NCBI RefSeq assembly: GCF_037975245.1
Contig: NC_092565.1
Location: 22,277,499-22,341,498 of the forward strand
DNA: 64,000 nucleotides
Direction: 5' to 3'
Origin: Apostichopus japonicus
Taxonomy: Eukaryota; Echinodermata; Holothuroidea; Aspidochirotida; Stichopodidae
Numbering within the stretch: position 1 is the first letter of the stretch; the number at the start of each line of letters is the position of its first letter. This document shows positions 24,143 to 36,008 of this stretch, one piece after another. The notes under the pieces were generated by a model that was given only the letters and a program-made list of their open reading frames with translations, searched no databases and was not told where the DNA came from. The position numbers and the translations under genes were made by a program.

Positions 24143-25328
24143 AGTCAAAGCAAAGGGTTTATCACCCTGGTCATTCGTTTGATAATCCAGGACTGAGGTT
24201 ATCTCTTAGGATATCATGAAGGCCATGGACGTATAAACAATATTTTTTTTATTGAACAGAGATCTGTTGCAGCATCTTAGGGAAGTTGCCTTATCAATGA
24301 AAGTGAAGTCGAGCTGTAAATGTTTTGCCGCATTACAAAAAAACTGTTTTCTGTATAACATTATGAGGTAGTCTACATCATAACGTCAAATAATTAGGGA
24401 TGTTCCGGTACGATTCACCAACCATTGTTACTCCTATACAACATCTTGTTAGAAACACTAGTTCCCTGAATTAACATCTAAATAGCACATTCTTTCTTGT
24501 ATTACCCTACTGTGACTGTTTCTAATTAGCTGTAGTACAAACAACAACAAAAACACAACAAAAAATTAGTTTTGTTCGCTGTTACTGAGTGTTACTAAGG
24601 AGCCGACCTTTCAATCCCTATACTTACGTAACTTGGAACTATGGCATTTCCAGGTGTGTACGCGCTTCAAAGATAATACTGTGAGGAATTTATGGATTTC
24701 GTATATAATGAAACCACGTTGGAGACGCGAGTTCTCTCTGTTCATTTTGGTTCTTGTATGAACATGTTTGCTGCCTCTGTGTCGATACTACGATCTCTCC
24801 TTAGACTTTCGTAACGTTCTTTTGATGAGGCTATTTCCAAGATGTAACTTCAGCTCTCTCCATCTCTGTCGTTGGAATTTACCGTTCCGTTCATTCATTT
24901 CTCCTGACTGAGGAAATTGCAAGTGAAATTGGATTCACATTCTGTACAATTATTTCTCGTCAACGGATTTACCTGGCATTCTTTCTTTAATAGCTTCTCG
25001 TGAGGAACTTACCTATTTACTTCGCTCCTCGCTTACCTGTCTCCCACTCCACATATGCACTTTCCCATCTACCTAACTACACATTGGAACGTTTTAGCAC
25101 TGCGCCCTCGCTCCCTGGGCACCGCCCACTTACACCTCCTTCCGAATCTAGCATCCAGGAAGAAAATTACATGTTTTGCTAGCAAGATCTGCCTCGCAAT
25201 TTTCAACCGTTTTTTACGAGTTTTTACTACATCTTGGATCTTCGGACGCAGGAAGCATTCGAAGCACTCTATAAGTATCCATTTCTCTAATATTGTTTCC
25301 GCTAACTCCAGCCGACGTCCCTCAAGCG

Positions 25329-27118
25329 CAAAGGCGTAGGAGCCAAATTTGTTTGGGGTGGGGGGGGGGGGGGGTTGGGGGGCTGTAACGACTTGCCCGA
25401 AAAATATAACCAACATTTTTTGCGTTCAACACGTTAATGTACATATCATGTGGGCTTTTACATAAGTAAGAGATGTGCTAATATTACCCCAATTTTCAAG
25501 AAGGGTGATAAGACTAAGCCCTGTAATTATAGGCCCGTTAGTCTCACTAGTGTAGTTTGTAAGGTCATGGAGTCTATTGTTAAAAAGCCTTTGGTCTGTC
25601 ACTTCAGCAGTCAGTCTTTGATCAGAGAGTCTCAGCATGGCTTTTGTCAAAAAAGGTCTTGTCTCACTAATATCGTTGAGTTTATGGAAGATGTAACTAG
25701 CTCACTAAATAGGCAGAGGTCTGTAGATGTTGTGTTCCTGGATTTCCAGAAGGCCTTTGATAAAGTTCCCCACCAGCGTCTTTTACTTAGGCTGAAGAGC
25801 ATGGGTGTCATAGGGAATTTACTGTCTTGGATCGGGAATTGGCTTGGTAATAGGGAACAGAGGGTGGTAATTAATGGCTGTGCTTCTTCTTGGCAGAACG
25901 TTACTAGTGGGGTTCTACAAGGGTCTGTATTAGGTCCCCTGTTGTTTGTTGCCTTATATAAATGACATGGACGGAGATATTTTGTGTACAGCTAAGAAGT
26001 TTGCTGATGATACCAAATTGTATTCTGAGGTCTCTTCCAAAAGCGATTCTCAGAAATTTCAAGCGGATTTAGATAAGATTTTTTCCTGGTCTCAGGGGTG
26101 GCAAATGCATTTTAATATTGATAAATGTAAGCTAAGGCACATTGGTAGTAGTAACCAAAAGTTTACATACAATCTAAATGGTGTGGAGTTACAGGAGGTC
26201 TCTGTTGAAAGAGACCTAGGTATCTACATTGACTCGTCTCTGCAACCTTCCAAACATTGTCTCGAAGCTGCTAAAAGAGGTAATAGGGTTTTAGGTATGA
26301 TCAAGAGGAACTTCAGTTTTCTGAAAGAGGACATAGTGTTAGGCTTTATAAGCAGTTGGTTAGGCCTCATCTGGAGTATGCTGTGCAGGCTTGGAACCCT
26401 TATTTTGCTAAGGATAAGGAAGTACTTGAAAAGGTCCAGAGAAAGGGCTACTAGGATGATTAGTTCCTTAAAGAGGGTTCCTTATTATAGGCGGTTACAA
26501 CTGTTGAATCTCACCACACTGGAGCTTAGGAGGTTACGTGGGGACTTGATCCAGGTTTTCAAGACTGTGTATGGTTTCGACAATTTATCCTTTACCGACT
26601 TTTTCAAGTTTGCAAACAGTAGTTGTACTAGAGGTCATTGTCTTAAACTTCAAAAGTCGCATAGTAGGATTAATATTCGGCATAACTTTTTTTCTAATAG
26701 GGTTGTGAATGAGTGGAATAGTTTGCCTGAGAAAGTTGTACTTGCAAGTAGTGTCAATGGGTTTAAGAATGCTTTGGACAAGCACTTTAAGCATTGTAAT
26801 CGGGTCTGAGTGTTTGTGTCTTCAGTTTTTTCCCTCTCTTTATAGGGTCCTTGATGGGGACTTAAGTGTCCCTCCTGATCCTTTTTGCTACTAAACTAAA
26901 CTAAGTAATGGCGAATTAGTTGGGCAAGCTTAGAACTTTATTTTAATTACCAAGGAGATTTTTTTTAAACTATTAATTACATTTAGCTACGTCATTACAA
27001 TTTATTTGCTCTCAGTAAGTGCCCGAAAAATTCTCAGCATATTGCCCGAATTTTCACAAAAAATATTTGGTTGGGGGCTGCAGCAGACCCCCCCCCCCCC
27101 CCGCCTTCTACGCCTATG
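25329..27118. mobile_element. hAT-type element interrupted by a LINE
   Basis: The inverted ends are CAAAGGCGTAGGAG (left) and CATAGGCGTAGAAG (right, reverse complement). They are flanked by near-identical 8-bp repeats CTCAAGCG (25321-25328) and CTCTAGCG (27119-27126). G-run and C-run subterminal blocks lie next to both ends, and the GCCCGAAAAAT motif occurs near each side. The interior from about 25440 to 26910 is a retrotransposon fragment that must have inserted later. The end sequence GCGTAGGA is shared with the MITE at 8199. Confidence 0.75.
25440..26910 (+). mobile_element. 5'-truncated, frameshifted LINE reverse transcriptase
   Basis: Reads as the C-terminal part of a non-LTR retrotransposon polymerase of the jockey/CR1 group. 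Visible motifs are ITPIFKKGD, NYRPVSLTS, VVFLDFQKAFDKVPHQRL, GVLQGSVLGPLL and FADDTKLY (the catalytic Asp-Asp). A C-terminal block with RVVNEWNSLPEKVV follows, and the reading ends by 26809. The frame shifts near 25955 and twice between about 26335 and 26450, so it is inactive. The endonuclease and the start of the polymerase are absent, as expected from 5' truncation during target-primed reverse transcription. The 3' end carries short TAAAC-type repeats near 26893. It lies inside the hAT-type element at 25329-27118. Confidence 0.9.
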
Positions 27119-27126
27119 CTCTAGCG

Positions 27127-27814
27127 CATGTCAGTTCCTCCCCCACCCCAGTAAGATTTAGAGTACCGTAAAATACAAGTTTAATATTTAATGAGAATAG
27201 ACGTGTACAATTTGATTTGTTTGTCAATAAAAGTGTTTACGGAAAAAAAAACAGAAGTTGTATCTTTTTTTCATGTCTTCGTTTGTGTTGCGTTCACGCA
27301 GCGTTCGCCAGCTATACGAAGAAATACGAGAAATACGAAAAACGGCAGAAAAGATTAGCCAAGCAAATACGCGCACATACACCGACACTTATTTGACAGC
27401 CTAGTGAGACACGTTGCTCTTTCCCGTGTGAAAGATTGACGCGTCGATAGCTATTACAGACATTACGCCACATGTAGGCTTATGATAGAAATAGCCTGAA
27501 GCGCTAACTATTGGTTCATCATTTGCGTGTACTCAATATTTCTGTACGTGTATCGTTTAGACGTTATAATCCAATGAAATTTAACAGCACCGAATATATC
27601 TCTATTATGATCTTAATGGTGAACGGTACACGCGCGCTTCAAACCAAACCATGGAAACGCGAAAGGCGCGTTTACACATTGCGTGTGTGACATCACACAG
27701 ACGTACTCAAAATATTCTTGTTTTACAATGATGTGTAGCATAGGCTTATGAAACGCATATAGACACACATCATTGGTCCATTGTGCATAACGCAGGTCTT
27801 AACGAAGGAGGAAA
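27127..27814. other. Upstream region of the SAXO-like gene
   Basis: Non-coding by eye, with more CpG than the surrounding sequence (several GCGCG and ACGCG words). It probably holds the promoter or 5' UTR of the gene starting at 27815. No TATA box could be assigned. Confidence 0.4.
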
Positions 27815-30800
27815 ATGCCTCAAGTTGCCAGGTAAGTTTTTTATAACCTTAATGCCAGAAAAAAAGCCATTAGATATATTCATATACTTAATTAGTGTGA
27901 AAGTATGTCATCATGTCTCATGAAGCGAAAAGCAGTATATTGCTTGGGGTTTGATCATTGATTTCTCCACGTGTTTATTACCAGGCGTTAGATTCATCCA
28001 CCAAATCTGTTATAATAATTCAATAGATGCTAGAAAGAAGGCGAAATGTTTTCTGAGTTGAGCGAACATCTGATAAAATTACCTAAGTTTAACTGCACTG
28101 ACAATCAACTACGAGTAGTTGGTAAATGTTCTTTCAAGAACAATGTAACTGAACTGTGATTTCTTGTAACTCACCGAAGGGAGCCACGGCGCAATTAGGA
28201 CGAAGCAGAGGAATATAACTGCTCTTATTATGTTTATTTTTTATAAGCTATAGGCCTAAAATATGACTCACACGCGAGGGGAAAAGAAAATATTTGAAGC
28301 AAATTTCATATAAAAAGAAGCACTTCCAAATGGCCAAATGGAGTAGATTTATGTTAAACCATCCATGCAAATGTGGCTTGGTATCAGTATTTTAGCTCAA
28401 GTGCAACTGGATGCGATTATGGTCCCTTCTAGATTACAATATCTGCTAGAAAATCAGAGATTGGTCAGCTAGGCTGGTTGTAACGACGCAGACCGGGCAA
28501 ATGCCATGACCATGTCAAGTGGAGTCAGTATATATTAATTCGCAGCACACATGCATTGAAAGTTTGCTTGATATTTTCAAAGAATTAATACATTTACTTT
28601 GCGGCTTGAATGCGAATTCTAGCCCGTCTTGATGGAGTGTTGAAAGTACGAGGGATGTTGAGGGGGGGGGGAGGGGGTGGACATAAAAATCGTTTTCAAA
28701 ACAATAACAAGTCGGTCCGAAATGAAGAAGGATTTTTATCCCCCTCCCCCAACATTCCTTCCAAGTTAAGATACATTCCAATTGTTCCAAACTTTTAGAA
28801 TAATTCATTTTTTTATGTGCCATCTTCGATTAAAATACGGTCACAAGAGAACAAAGTATCTGAACAATCTGCATGCCGCCTTTTTTCAGGTGACATCGGT
28901 AATGAGAAACTTTCCAAGTAATATTCAGAGTAACACCTGACATGAAATATATGAATTATTGGTATTCGGCCGAGGGCTTCGGCCCTTGAGCCACACCAGG
29001 GTTATGATTTAAAGCTGCACCAATGATGCGGAACTCCCCGCCCTAAAAAGCTACCTTTCTTTGAGGAACCTTGCTCGGCCAGTCACTGCAGTCGTTTTCA
29101 GCGAAGCTAGGCGGTCTCGATATCGATCTAGTTAAGACCCGGCATAGGAGTGTTTCTGTACATCAATCCCTTTAAATATTATACCACAAGTTTTGTATTT
29201 GCTTTCTATAGCAAACATTCACATCCCGTGAACTACCGAATCCTGGATATTCGTACGAGTCAAGTGCAAGCTCAGCTTCCACAATCCGAGTACCAGGAGG
29301 TAAGTATTTATACCATACACTGAAACGGAACGAACAGAGGTAAAACATATCATCTGAATTCCCTTCATCAACTTATGTATGTGTATCTACTCTAGTAGCG
29401 TTCATAAAGTCACGCCGTGAGTCGGCAGTGGGTAAACCTCATGAGTTTTGCCAGCTTTTGCAAAAGATCAGTCTACATTGCTCCGAGTTATCATATATAG
29501 CACCCCATTCGAAAGAAGATAGTACAGCCTGCCCACATCCTCCCCATTCTCTCCCAGAAATATAAAAGTTTATTGCAAGGCCTGTGATATGAATATTTTG
29601 AAATCGCAAGGAAGACTATCTCTGGAGGATCTATCGATTTGCCGTCCTATATACGAGAATTGTAATGCAGTACACTGAACCTCTGTCTTAACATATGCTG
29701 TACCCACCTATTTAAATGTGATTGCCACATAATACCCACCTATTTAAATGTGATTGCCACATAATATATTTGTAAGAGTTTCAGCCTTCCCGTGCATAGA
29801 GCAGTATGGGATGTACTGCATAGGGGTGGGGGAGGGGGGCGTGGAGGCTAAACGGCCCGTTACGAATAAACAATATGTAAACTGATGTCTTACTTCATCT
29901 TCACTTCACTTTGAATTTACTGAGCGTTAATTCAATCAATTCTGAATTTTCAAGGCATTCAAGAAATGGTCATGGCAAGCTCCTCGGAAGGCTATCCGCC
30001 CACTAGCCACCAGTAATAAGGCAGATGGACCCGTCGACCTGACGACCACCACCCAGGCACACTATGTACCCCACAAGGTTAGTCCATTATATTACAGCTG
30101 ACATTATTTTTGTCTATCATCACCGCAATTACATTATGAGTAAGTGATCCCGCAAATCCCCACCATTCCTCGAGATCTCCGTCAGCTAACTTGCATATCA
30201 TAATATTGGAGTAAATTGAGTTTTTGAGTCCCACAATTGGCTAGATTATTCGCAGTACATGTACAGTCATAATTTGGCTACAAAAAGTTGATCGGGAATT
30301 AAAAGGTGGTACCTGACTAGAAGTGGATACAATGTATTAGTCAAAGGAAGGCGTCGGAGGAGGAGACAGAAACAACAGATGTCTAGCGTCCTCATTAATG
30401 CCATACGTACCCCCCCCCCTTCCCCATTACATCTTCATTTTGTCCAGTCCACTCTACCGCCCCCAACCCCACCCCACAAAGAAAAGAGTTTAATTATTAT
30501 GAAAATGATAACGATAATAATAATAAACAAACAAGCATGTAAATCAATAATTACTCGTTCAAAACGTGTTATAAGTATACCTACGCCCTTAAAACGATTT
30601 AAACTGGCAACGAAATTGTTATGGTATCGAACAAGAGGGTTACAACACACGTTTTATGCTTGATATTTTACAATATTTTTACTATAAAGTATCAATGAAT
30701 TAATTTGAATCGAAAACAGACACAACGTGTAGTAAAGAAGGCGGCGGTGAAAACGGAGATGAAAAAGCCATCAGCTAAGATGCCGACTACATCGACTTAC

Positions 30801-33800
30801 ATCAATGACTTCCAGGGTAAGATGACGTCTAGACCACCTGCCTGTAAGCCCAAGGAGAGACCCACCCTCACCGGACTACCATTCAATGCTAAATCTGTTT
30901 ACCAAGAGACGTACATTAGATGGAAGCAAGATGAAATTGACATACACAAGGTTGAGGTTAAAATACATCAAGATAACCTGGGTAAAGCACCAAAGGAGGT
31001 GTTTGAAGCAACGACAACCGTACAGGTAGACCTACCAAGTTTTATAAATAAGTTTGATTACTTAATAAAAACTCTCTAGTCTCTTCTCAGTAGACTAGAA
31101 ATAGTTGGGTTACAAGAACTGGCCAATAACTATTACTTTACATGATAGGACAGCCCATGCAATAAATGTGTTAAGTTGCTAGAATTCATTTTGCCGAGAT
31201 TTTTTTTAGGTATTCTCCCCACAAACAAGGTCACCAATCTCGCCGCCTCTTCTAAGTTGATGCTTGCCCTTCGAAATTTGTGCCCCTTCCCTTTCCCCAT
31301 ATTTAATCTTCTTCCGCCGAATTTCAATATCTTCCAGTTCTTCGGTTCACTCAGCTTAGTTACCATACATTGTTTATATTATTCGAATTATTTTGCAGGA
31401 TGACTTTAAACGGCATGAAAATGTTTCACCAGCAACTTCAATGAAACCAGCAGAGACTCCCCATACGTCATCGCAACCATTCGAGGACGCCACTACTCAC
31501 AGAGCGGACTTCACTATCAAATCGCCCTCTACTAGACAAGCCATTAAGCCACGGCAACAGCGCACAATTAACACCGATACCAAATTTAGTGACGAAACCA
31601 CCTTCCAAAGAGATTTTCCTACCCACCATGGACACAAACCAGAGTCTAGCTACAAGCCTAAACGGGAATATTTCAAAAGTGGTTAGTAATTCTTCAATCC
31701 TTGTTACAATTTCCATTTATCAAAAGTGTGTGTAGATCAAAGTTCAGTCGGAGATTAGCCCAAATACACCAAAAACCCTTGTTAGTTCTTTGGAGATTAG
31801 CCCATATTAGGTCCGATGGACAAAGATGTATTTAGTCCCACTCCAGATTTCATCTTTTGTTTTAAAAGACTACCAGTCAGTGTCTGATTTGATTCTAACC
31901 TTCCCTGGTGCTCCACCAATCCTCACTCCCTGGATAGGGTTGCCATTTCGCTGAAGGTAGCATACGCCAATGAAAAGCCCCATTGACTTGCACACTAAAT
32001 CACAAAAGTAATGTGGTTCCTAAGTCTAAATTAGAAGTTCTCACTAGCAAAACGCTACACATCACTGGATAGCTGACAAGTTGGCCTTACATTGCACCAT
32101 CAATTTTTCGTATCATGACCGCGCAGATTTTTTTGCTATCAAAGCCTGAAGTTTTCGTCACTTGTAAACAAACCTCTTCACTCAGTAGTAAACAATTTTC
32201 GTACGCTGCTCCTGGGAGGCCTAAATGGGTCTAAAATTGCCTCAATTGACCCAATTTTTGCACCACATGTATTTCCATTCATGCTCATCAACATACAAGC
32301 CCCAAAATAAGATCCTGATTGATAACAGGTCAAGAAAGATGTTCTCCTGCTGCTTTTTGGCACTTTCCCTGAAGGAGAACAATCGAGCGGATAGATATAG
32401 ACTCTAAGGGGAGTATGCCACCTGAAAACACTTTGTTTGACATCAACTTTTTACTTCCTTCAGCGATGAACTTTTTACATGGTCTATACTTCCAAGCCTT
32501 TAAGGGTTTTCTAACCTATATATTGAAGTACAGTATTTTGGGGGTTCAGACTGAAAATTCTTTGCCGCAAAGGCAATAAGCATTCAAGTTTTCCTTCCTG
32601 CTAAAAATAAATATATACATATATCATTTTATTCTTTCTCAGACGGTGTATTTGACGGTCGTACAACCCAGCGTACTGCTTACCAACGATGGCCAATTCC
32701 AACGCGTGAGCCGACCCCATGGGCTACTAAGGATCGTTCTGCGCCCCTCTCATACCAACATAGGGCAAAGCTGAACATGAAGACCTCATACCAAGACGAT
32801 TTTCAGGACCCTGGAGACATCATGTCATTGGACAAATGCCGAGGGAAACCGTACCGTTACTATGACAGCAATTTACATAACGGTGGCGCAGGCGAAGGAT
32901 CACAGTTTGATGGCTCTACAAACTATACGGAGTCTTACATAGCTTGGAAAGATGTCAGACCGCCAAAATCTTACAAGGTACAGTTAATGATTTATTTCCT
33001 TCTTTCCTACATTGACATCTGTTCGATCTTGTACTTAAAGTTGGTATCAGCATCAGTGGCGGAGATTTCTTGTCAGAAGTGGGGGGGGGGGGGGGGTTGC
33101 AGGCCATTGATGAAATAAAAAAGTCATAACTGCTGGCTCACTATCTAATTGGAGCGCCACCATAAGTTGGGGCGAAGTGCACAAGAATTTTTTGGCAAAT
33201 ATTGCCTCCAGATTGCAGTAAATGGCACTGTCCAGGCCTTGTAAAGCTGCATTTAACCAGGGGCATATGCAGGATTTTCCCTTCCGGGGGGCGCGTATTA
33301 CTATCTAAGCGGAGCGCCACCATTGGTTGGCGCGCAGCGTACAAGCAAATTTCTGGTTTTGGTACCCCCAGATCACCGGAAATGGCACTTCTCGGGCTTG
33401 AAACTGACCAACCATATGTACACTTTTGCCTGAGAACCAATTTTTTTCCAAATACTTTTTTTCTCATCTATAACCTTTTTGAAGATTGTCACCAGTCACA
33501 CATCATGTTCGACTTCATCACATATCCTGTGGATCATTGCTTCTGTAGGTGATTCTTCATCGCGGCCCACAACATCCGTCAGCCCCACTGTTCAGAATTT
33601 GAAAATTCACAATTCTCGTGAATAAATTGACTTCAAAACATACCCATAATGTTGCACAAAATATCATCTATGGACAACCGATAAAGAAAAACCTCCTTCA
33701 AACCCTAACAGACGGGTCAAAATTGCACGAGTATGATGAAGTATGATGAAGAATGTTGGTTAGGGAATTTTCGAAAATTCACACGGCTACTAAAAAAATT

Positions 33801-36008
33801 CGTTGAAGGAAATAAAAATATACCAGATATTTCCGAAACCGAACACTACACACATCGACAGTTTTGAGCATGGGCGCAGATCAGTCTTGGATAATGGTGG
33901 GGACGCGTGTCTGTTCTTTGACACTATCTAAGCGGAGCGCGACCATTGGTTCGCGCGTAGCGTAGGATTTTTTTTGGGCAAATATACCTTCCAGATCGCC
34001 GGAAATAACACTTCCCAGACCTAATGATGCTCCTAAACCTCCTTAAGTTTTAGATCTCATGGTTTAGAAATTTAGTTTGGAGAAATACATGGGCGTCTGC
34101 AGAAAGAAAATCAGGGGACAATTAATCCAAGTAGACTTTTGTATATACGATGGGTCTGGGGTCCTCTCCCAGAAAACAAATATAGACTGCCGCAAATGCG
34201 ATTTCCGTCCGTAAAATACAATAAAATGAGAACTGCTGCATGTCATTTGCACAATGTTGGATCAAACTGCGCCAAAGTTCAATACATAGGAACATATGAA
34301 ATGCAGCTATTGGTCAAGACAAATTGGTGGGGACACGGTACAGTATATCATGTCCCCACTACTGAAAAAGTTGGTGGGGACGCGTCCCGCTGTCCTCACC
34401 AGGATCTGCGCCCATGGTTTGTAGGCTGTTTATCGTGGAACGCCATTTTCATGCTCACTGATATGATGTGATATCTGCTGTTTGCTTTACAAATTCGAAT
34501 AATTTTGTCACTGTTCCTCTTTCTCTTCCCGTTTTCTTGCCGTATTTTCTACTCCATCCTTTTCTCTTTTTCTCTCTTTCTTCTTTTTCTTTTCCTTCCT
34601 TCACCTCGTTGAAGTTGGCAAGTGTATACAGTTCCAAAGCTATTCAACAGCAACAAAACGTTATTTTATGTACAGTATGTCTGTTGTGGGGTGAAGTTAG
34701 CGCTATGAGCTACAAGTTCCAATGCGCAAGGTGGGGGAAAGGGGCTAGAAATAACGTGTGGGTCAATTCTAACTCGGTTTTCGGTCGCTAATTGTTGATG
34801 TAGCCTACCAGGTAAAAGGTTGAAATGACTTTAACAATTTCAAATTTAATAATTTGATTTATTATGCCATTTGGATCACATAACATAGGCTATAACAGAA
34901 CATTACTGGCAAAAACTAGGGGGGTTGATTGTGTGGACCAACCCCCCTCTTCAAAAAGTGGGGGGGTTAAAACCCCCCCAATCCCCCCTGTTTCTCCGCC
35001 ACTGATCAGCATTTGTATTAAGAGTGAAAGGTCAACTTGTAATAACAAGATTGGGCAGGTCTGATGGTACGGTAGCCAGAGGGTCACGTAGGGGACCCAG
35101 GGATATAACTTTAAATCATTTTCATAACAAAGACTTTCAATGGGGGTTAGGTGCCATGTCTCTGGGAACCAGCGCCACTGGAGTGGTGAGGTAAAGGGTG
35201 AAATAGTTCCCTTCCCTAGAAATGTCGAAAAATACCCAGCAAAATCAACTGCAGCTTGAAAGAAATATTTTGGTTCCATGGAATCATTAAATTTAACATA
35301 AAATTCCCCGTTCCAATTTGCAAAGTGTAGCTAATATTTAATCATGTTGGTTAATGTGGAAACATTCTAAATTAATTAACTCTTTCAAGGAGAATGAAAC
35401 AAAGCCATAAAGACTGGAAAGGAAAAGAAAACATCACATCACCCACTGAGTCTCCCAACCCCCCCCCCCCTCTCAATAAATTTCCTATCACACAAATGCA
35501 CAAAGTTATGTTTGCAGTGATGTGACATCAGTTGTGAGGTAAAGATCTACATTCGGCCTATTCTTGTACCGCTTTGGGATATGGGTACCATAAGCAGTGG
35601 TTGAAGTTGTGTCATGAAACTAGAAGGGGGCACACTGCACTTTTTCTCCTCAAGGAGGAATAAGCATTGTTTATTCAACATGGCAATGGTCAATGTAGCA
35701 ACTCTCCTGTAGTGTCTAATCTTCTCATATTGGCTACTTTATTACTTTATTTTGCATAACTTACATTTATCCTTTTTCATCTAATCTACAATTTTGAATG
35801 TTTCTTTCAGGAAATTGAGGAGTACAGACCACCAATCATTCCCTTCATGGGTGAATCAACTTCTCGAAGGCATTACCAGGGGATCTATGCACCTCCTGCC
35901 AAATCATGCAAACCATCAGTGCGCCCTCAATCCTCTCCTGTTAAAGGTCACGACTCTAAGCCGATATCAGATACGAGGCCAGCCAGCTGTCCGGTGCCAG
36001 TACAATAA
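27815..36008 (+). CDS. Stabilizer of axonemal microtubules (SAXO/FAM154-like)
   Basis: Seven coding exons: 27815-27831, 29212-29299, 29955-30077, 30720-31025, 31399-31681, 32643-32977, 35811-36008 (TAA). All are in phase, giving 449 residues, near the size of vertebrate SAXO1 (about 470). SAXO proteins bind microtubules of centrioles, basal bodies and cilia through repeated Mn modules (aromatic, T-x-Y/F, acidic-aromatic, Trp). Visible modules include FNAKSVYQETYIRW (about residue 131), FEATTTVQDDFKRH (spanning exons 4-5), FEDATTHRADF, FSDETTFQRDF, FDGRTTQRTAYQRW and FDGSTNYTESYIAW, ending with RHYQGIYAP. The Cys-rich N-terminus described for SAXO1/2 is not seen: the first 76 residues have no Cys. 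The protein could therefore be a divergent paralogue, or the real first exon may lie upstream. The start ATG is followed by a strong donor and an in-phase join. An AATAAA lies at 36161. Confidence 0.82.
28652..28771. repeat. Snap-back repeat with G/C-run arms
   Basis: GGGATGTTGAGGGGG followed by a segment with ATAAAAAT pairs with ATTTTTATCCCCCTCCCCCA and ACATTCC on the other side. It looks like a small inverted-repeat element in SAXO intron 1, with no clear target duplication. Confidence 0.5.
29702..29765. repeat. 32-bp perfect tandem duplication
   Basis: Two identical copies of a unit starting ACCCACCTATTTAAATGTGA lie in SAXO intron 2. Confidence 0.9.
33122..34025. repeat. Three diverged copies of a module of about 110 bp
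   Basis: ACTATCTAANNGGAGCGCNACCAT, then a GCGNAGNGTA segment, then CCAGATNNCNGNAAAT, occurs at about 33138, 33300 and 33925. The third copy lies inside the nested element that starts at 33869, so the module is a dispersed repeat and not a simple local array. Confidence 0.65.
33869..34416. mobile_element. Inner inverted-repeat element nested in the 33-35 kb hAT
   Basis: The ends are CATGGGCGCAGATCAG (left) and CATGGGCGCAGATCCT (right, reverse complement), 548 bp apart. The flanks GTTTTGAG and GTTTGTAG match at six of eight positions, consistent with an old 8-bp duplication. TGGTGGGGACGCGT follows inside both ends. No coding capacity was seen. Confidence 0.7.

Larger units (their letters stand above)
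22281..25320. other. POLN 3' flank and intergenic AT-rich DNA
   Basis: POLN ends at 22280. No further exon or RNA gene was recognised. The stretch contains a TTTTGTGTTA microrepeat near 22495, G/C-run simple sequence near 23240 and 23480, an X-box-like site at 24060 and hairpins near 24074-24142. Confidence 0.5.
33054..35004. mobile_element. hAT-type element, 1.95 kb, perfect 8-bp TSD
   Basis: Flanked by ATCAGCAT on both sides (33046-33053 and 35005-35012). The inverted ends are CAGTGGCGGAGATTTC and CAGTGGCGGAGAAACA, a typical hAT terminus. G-runs and C-runs follow each end. No transposase frame is recognisable, so it is non-autonomous or decayed. It occupies much of the last SAXO intron and itself contains the second element at 33869-34416 and three related internal modules. 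Confidence 0.88.

Noticed and set aside
25069-25416. 115-aa minus-strand open frame upstream of the LINE
   Set aside because: It crosses the border and G-run of the hAT-type element and has low-complexity Pro stretches; no splice sites or family match.
27823-27835. GTTGCCAGGTAAG considered as an X-box at the SAXO start
   Set aside because: It spans the first coding exon and its splice donor and lacks the second GCAAC or GTAAC half, so the similarity is explained by the donor.
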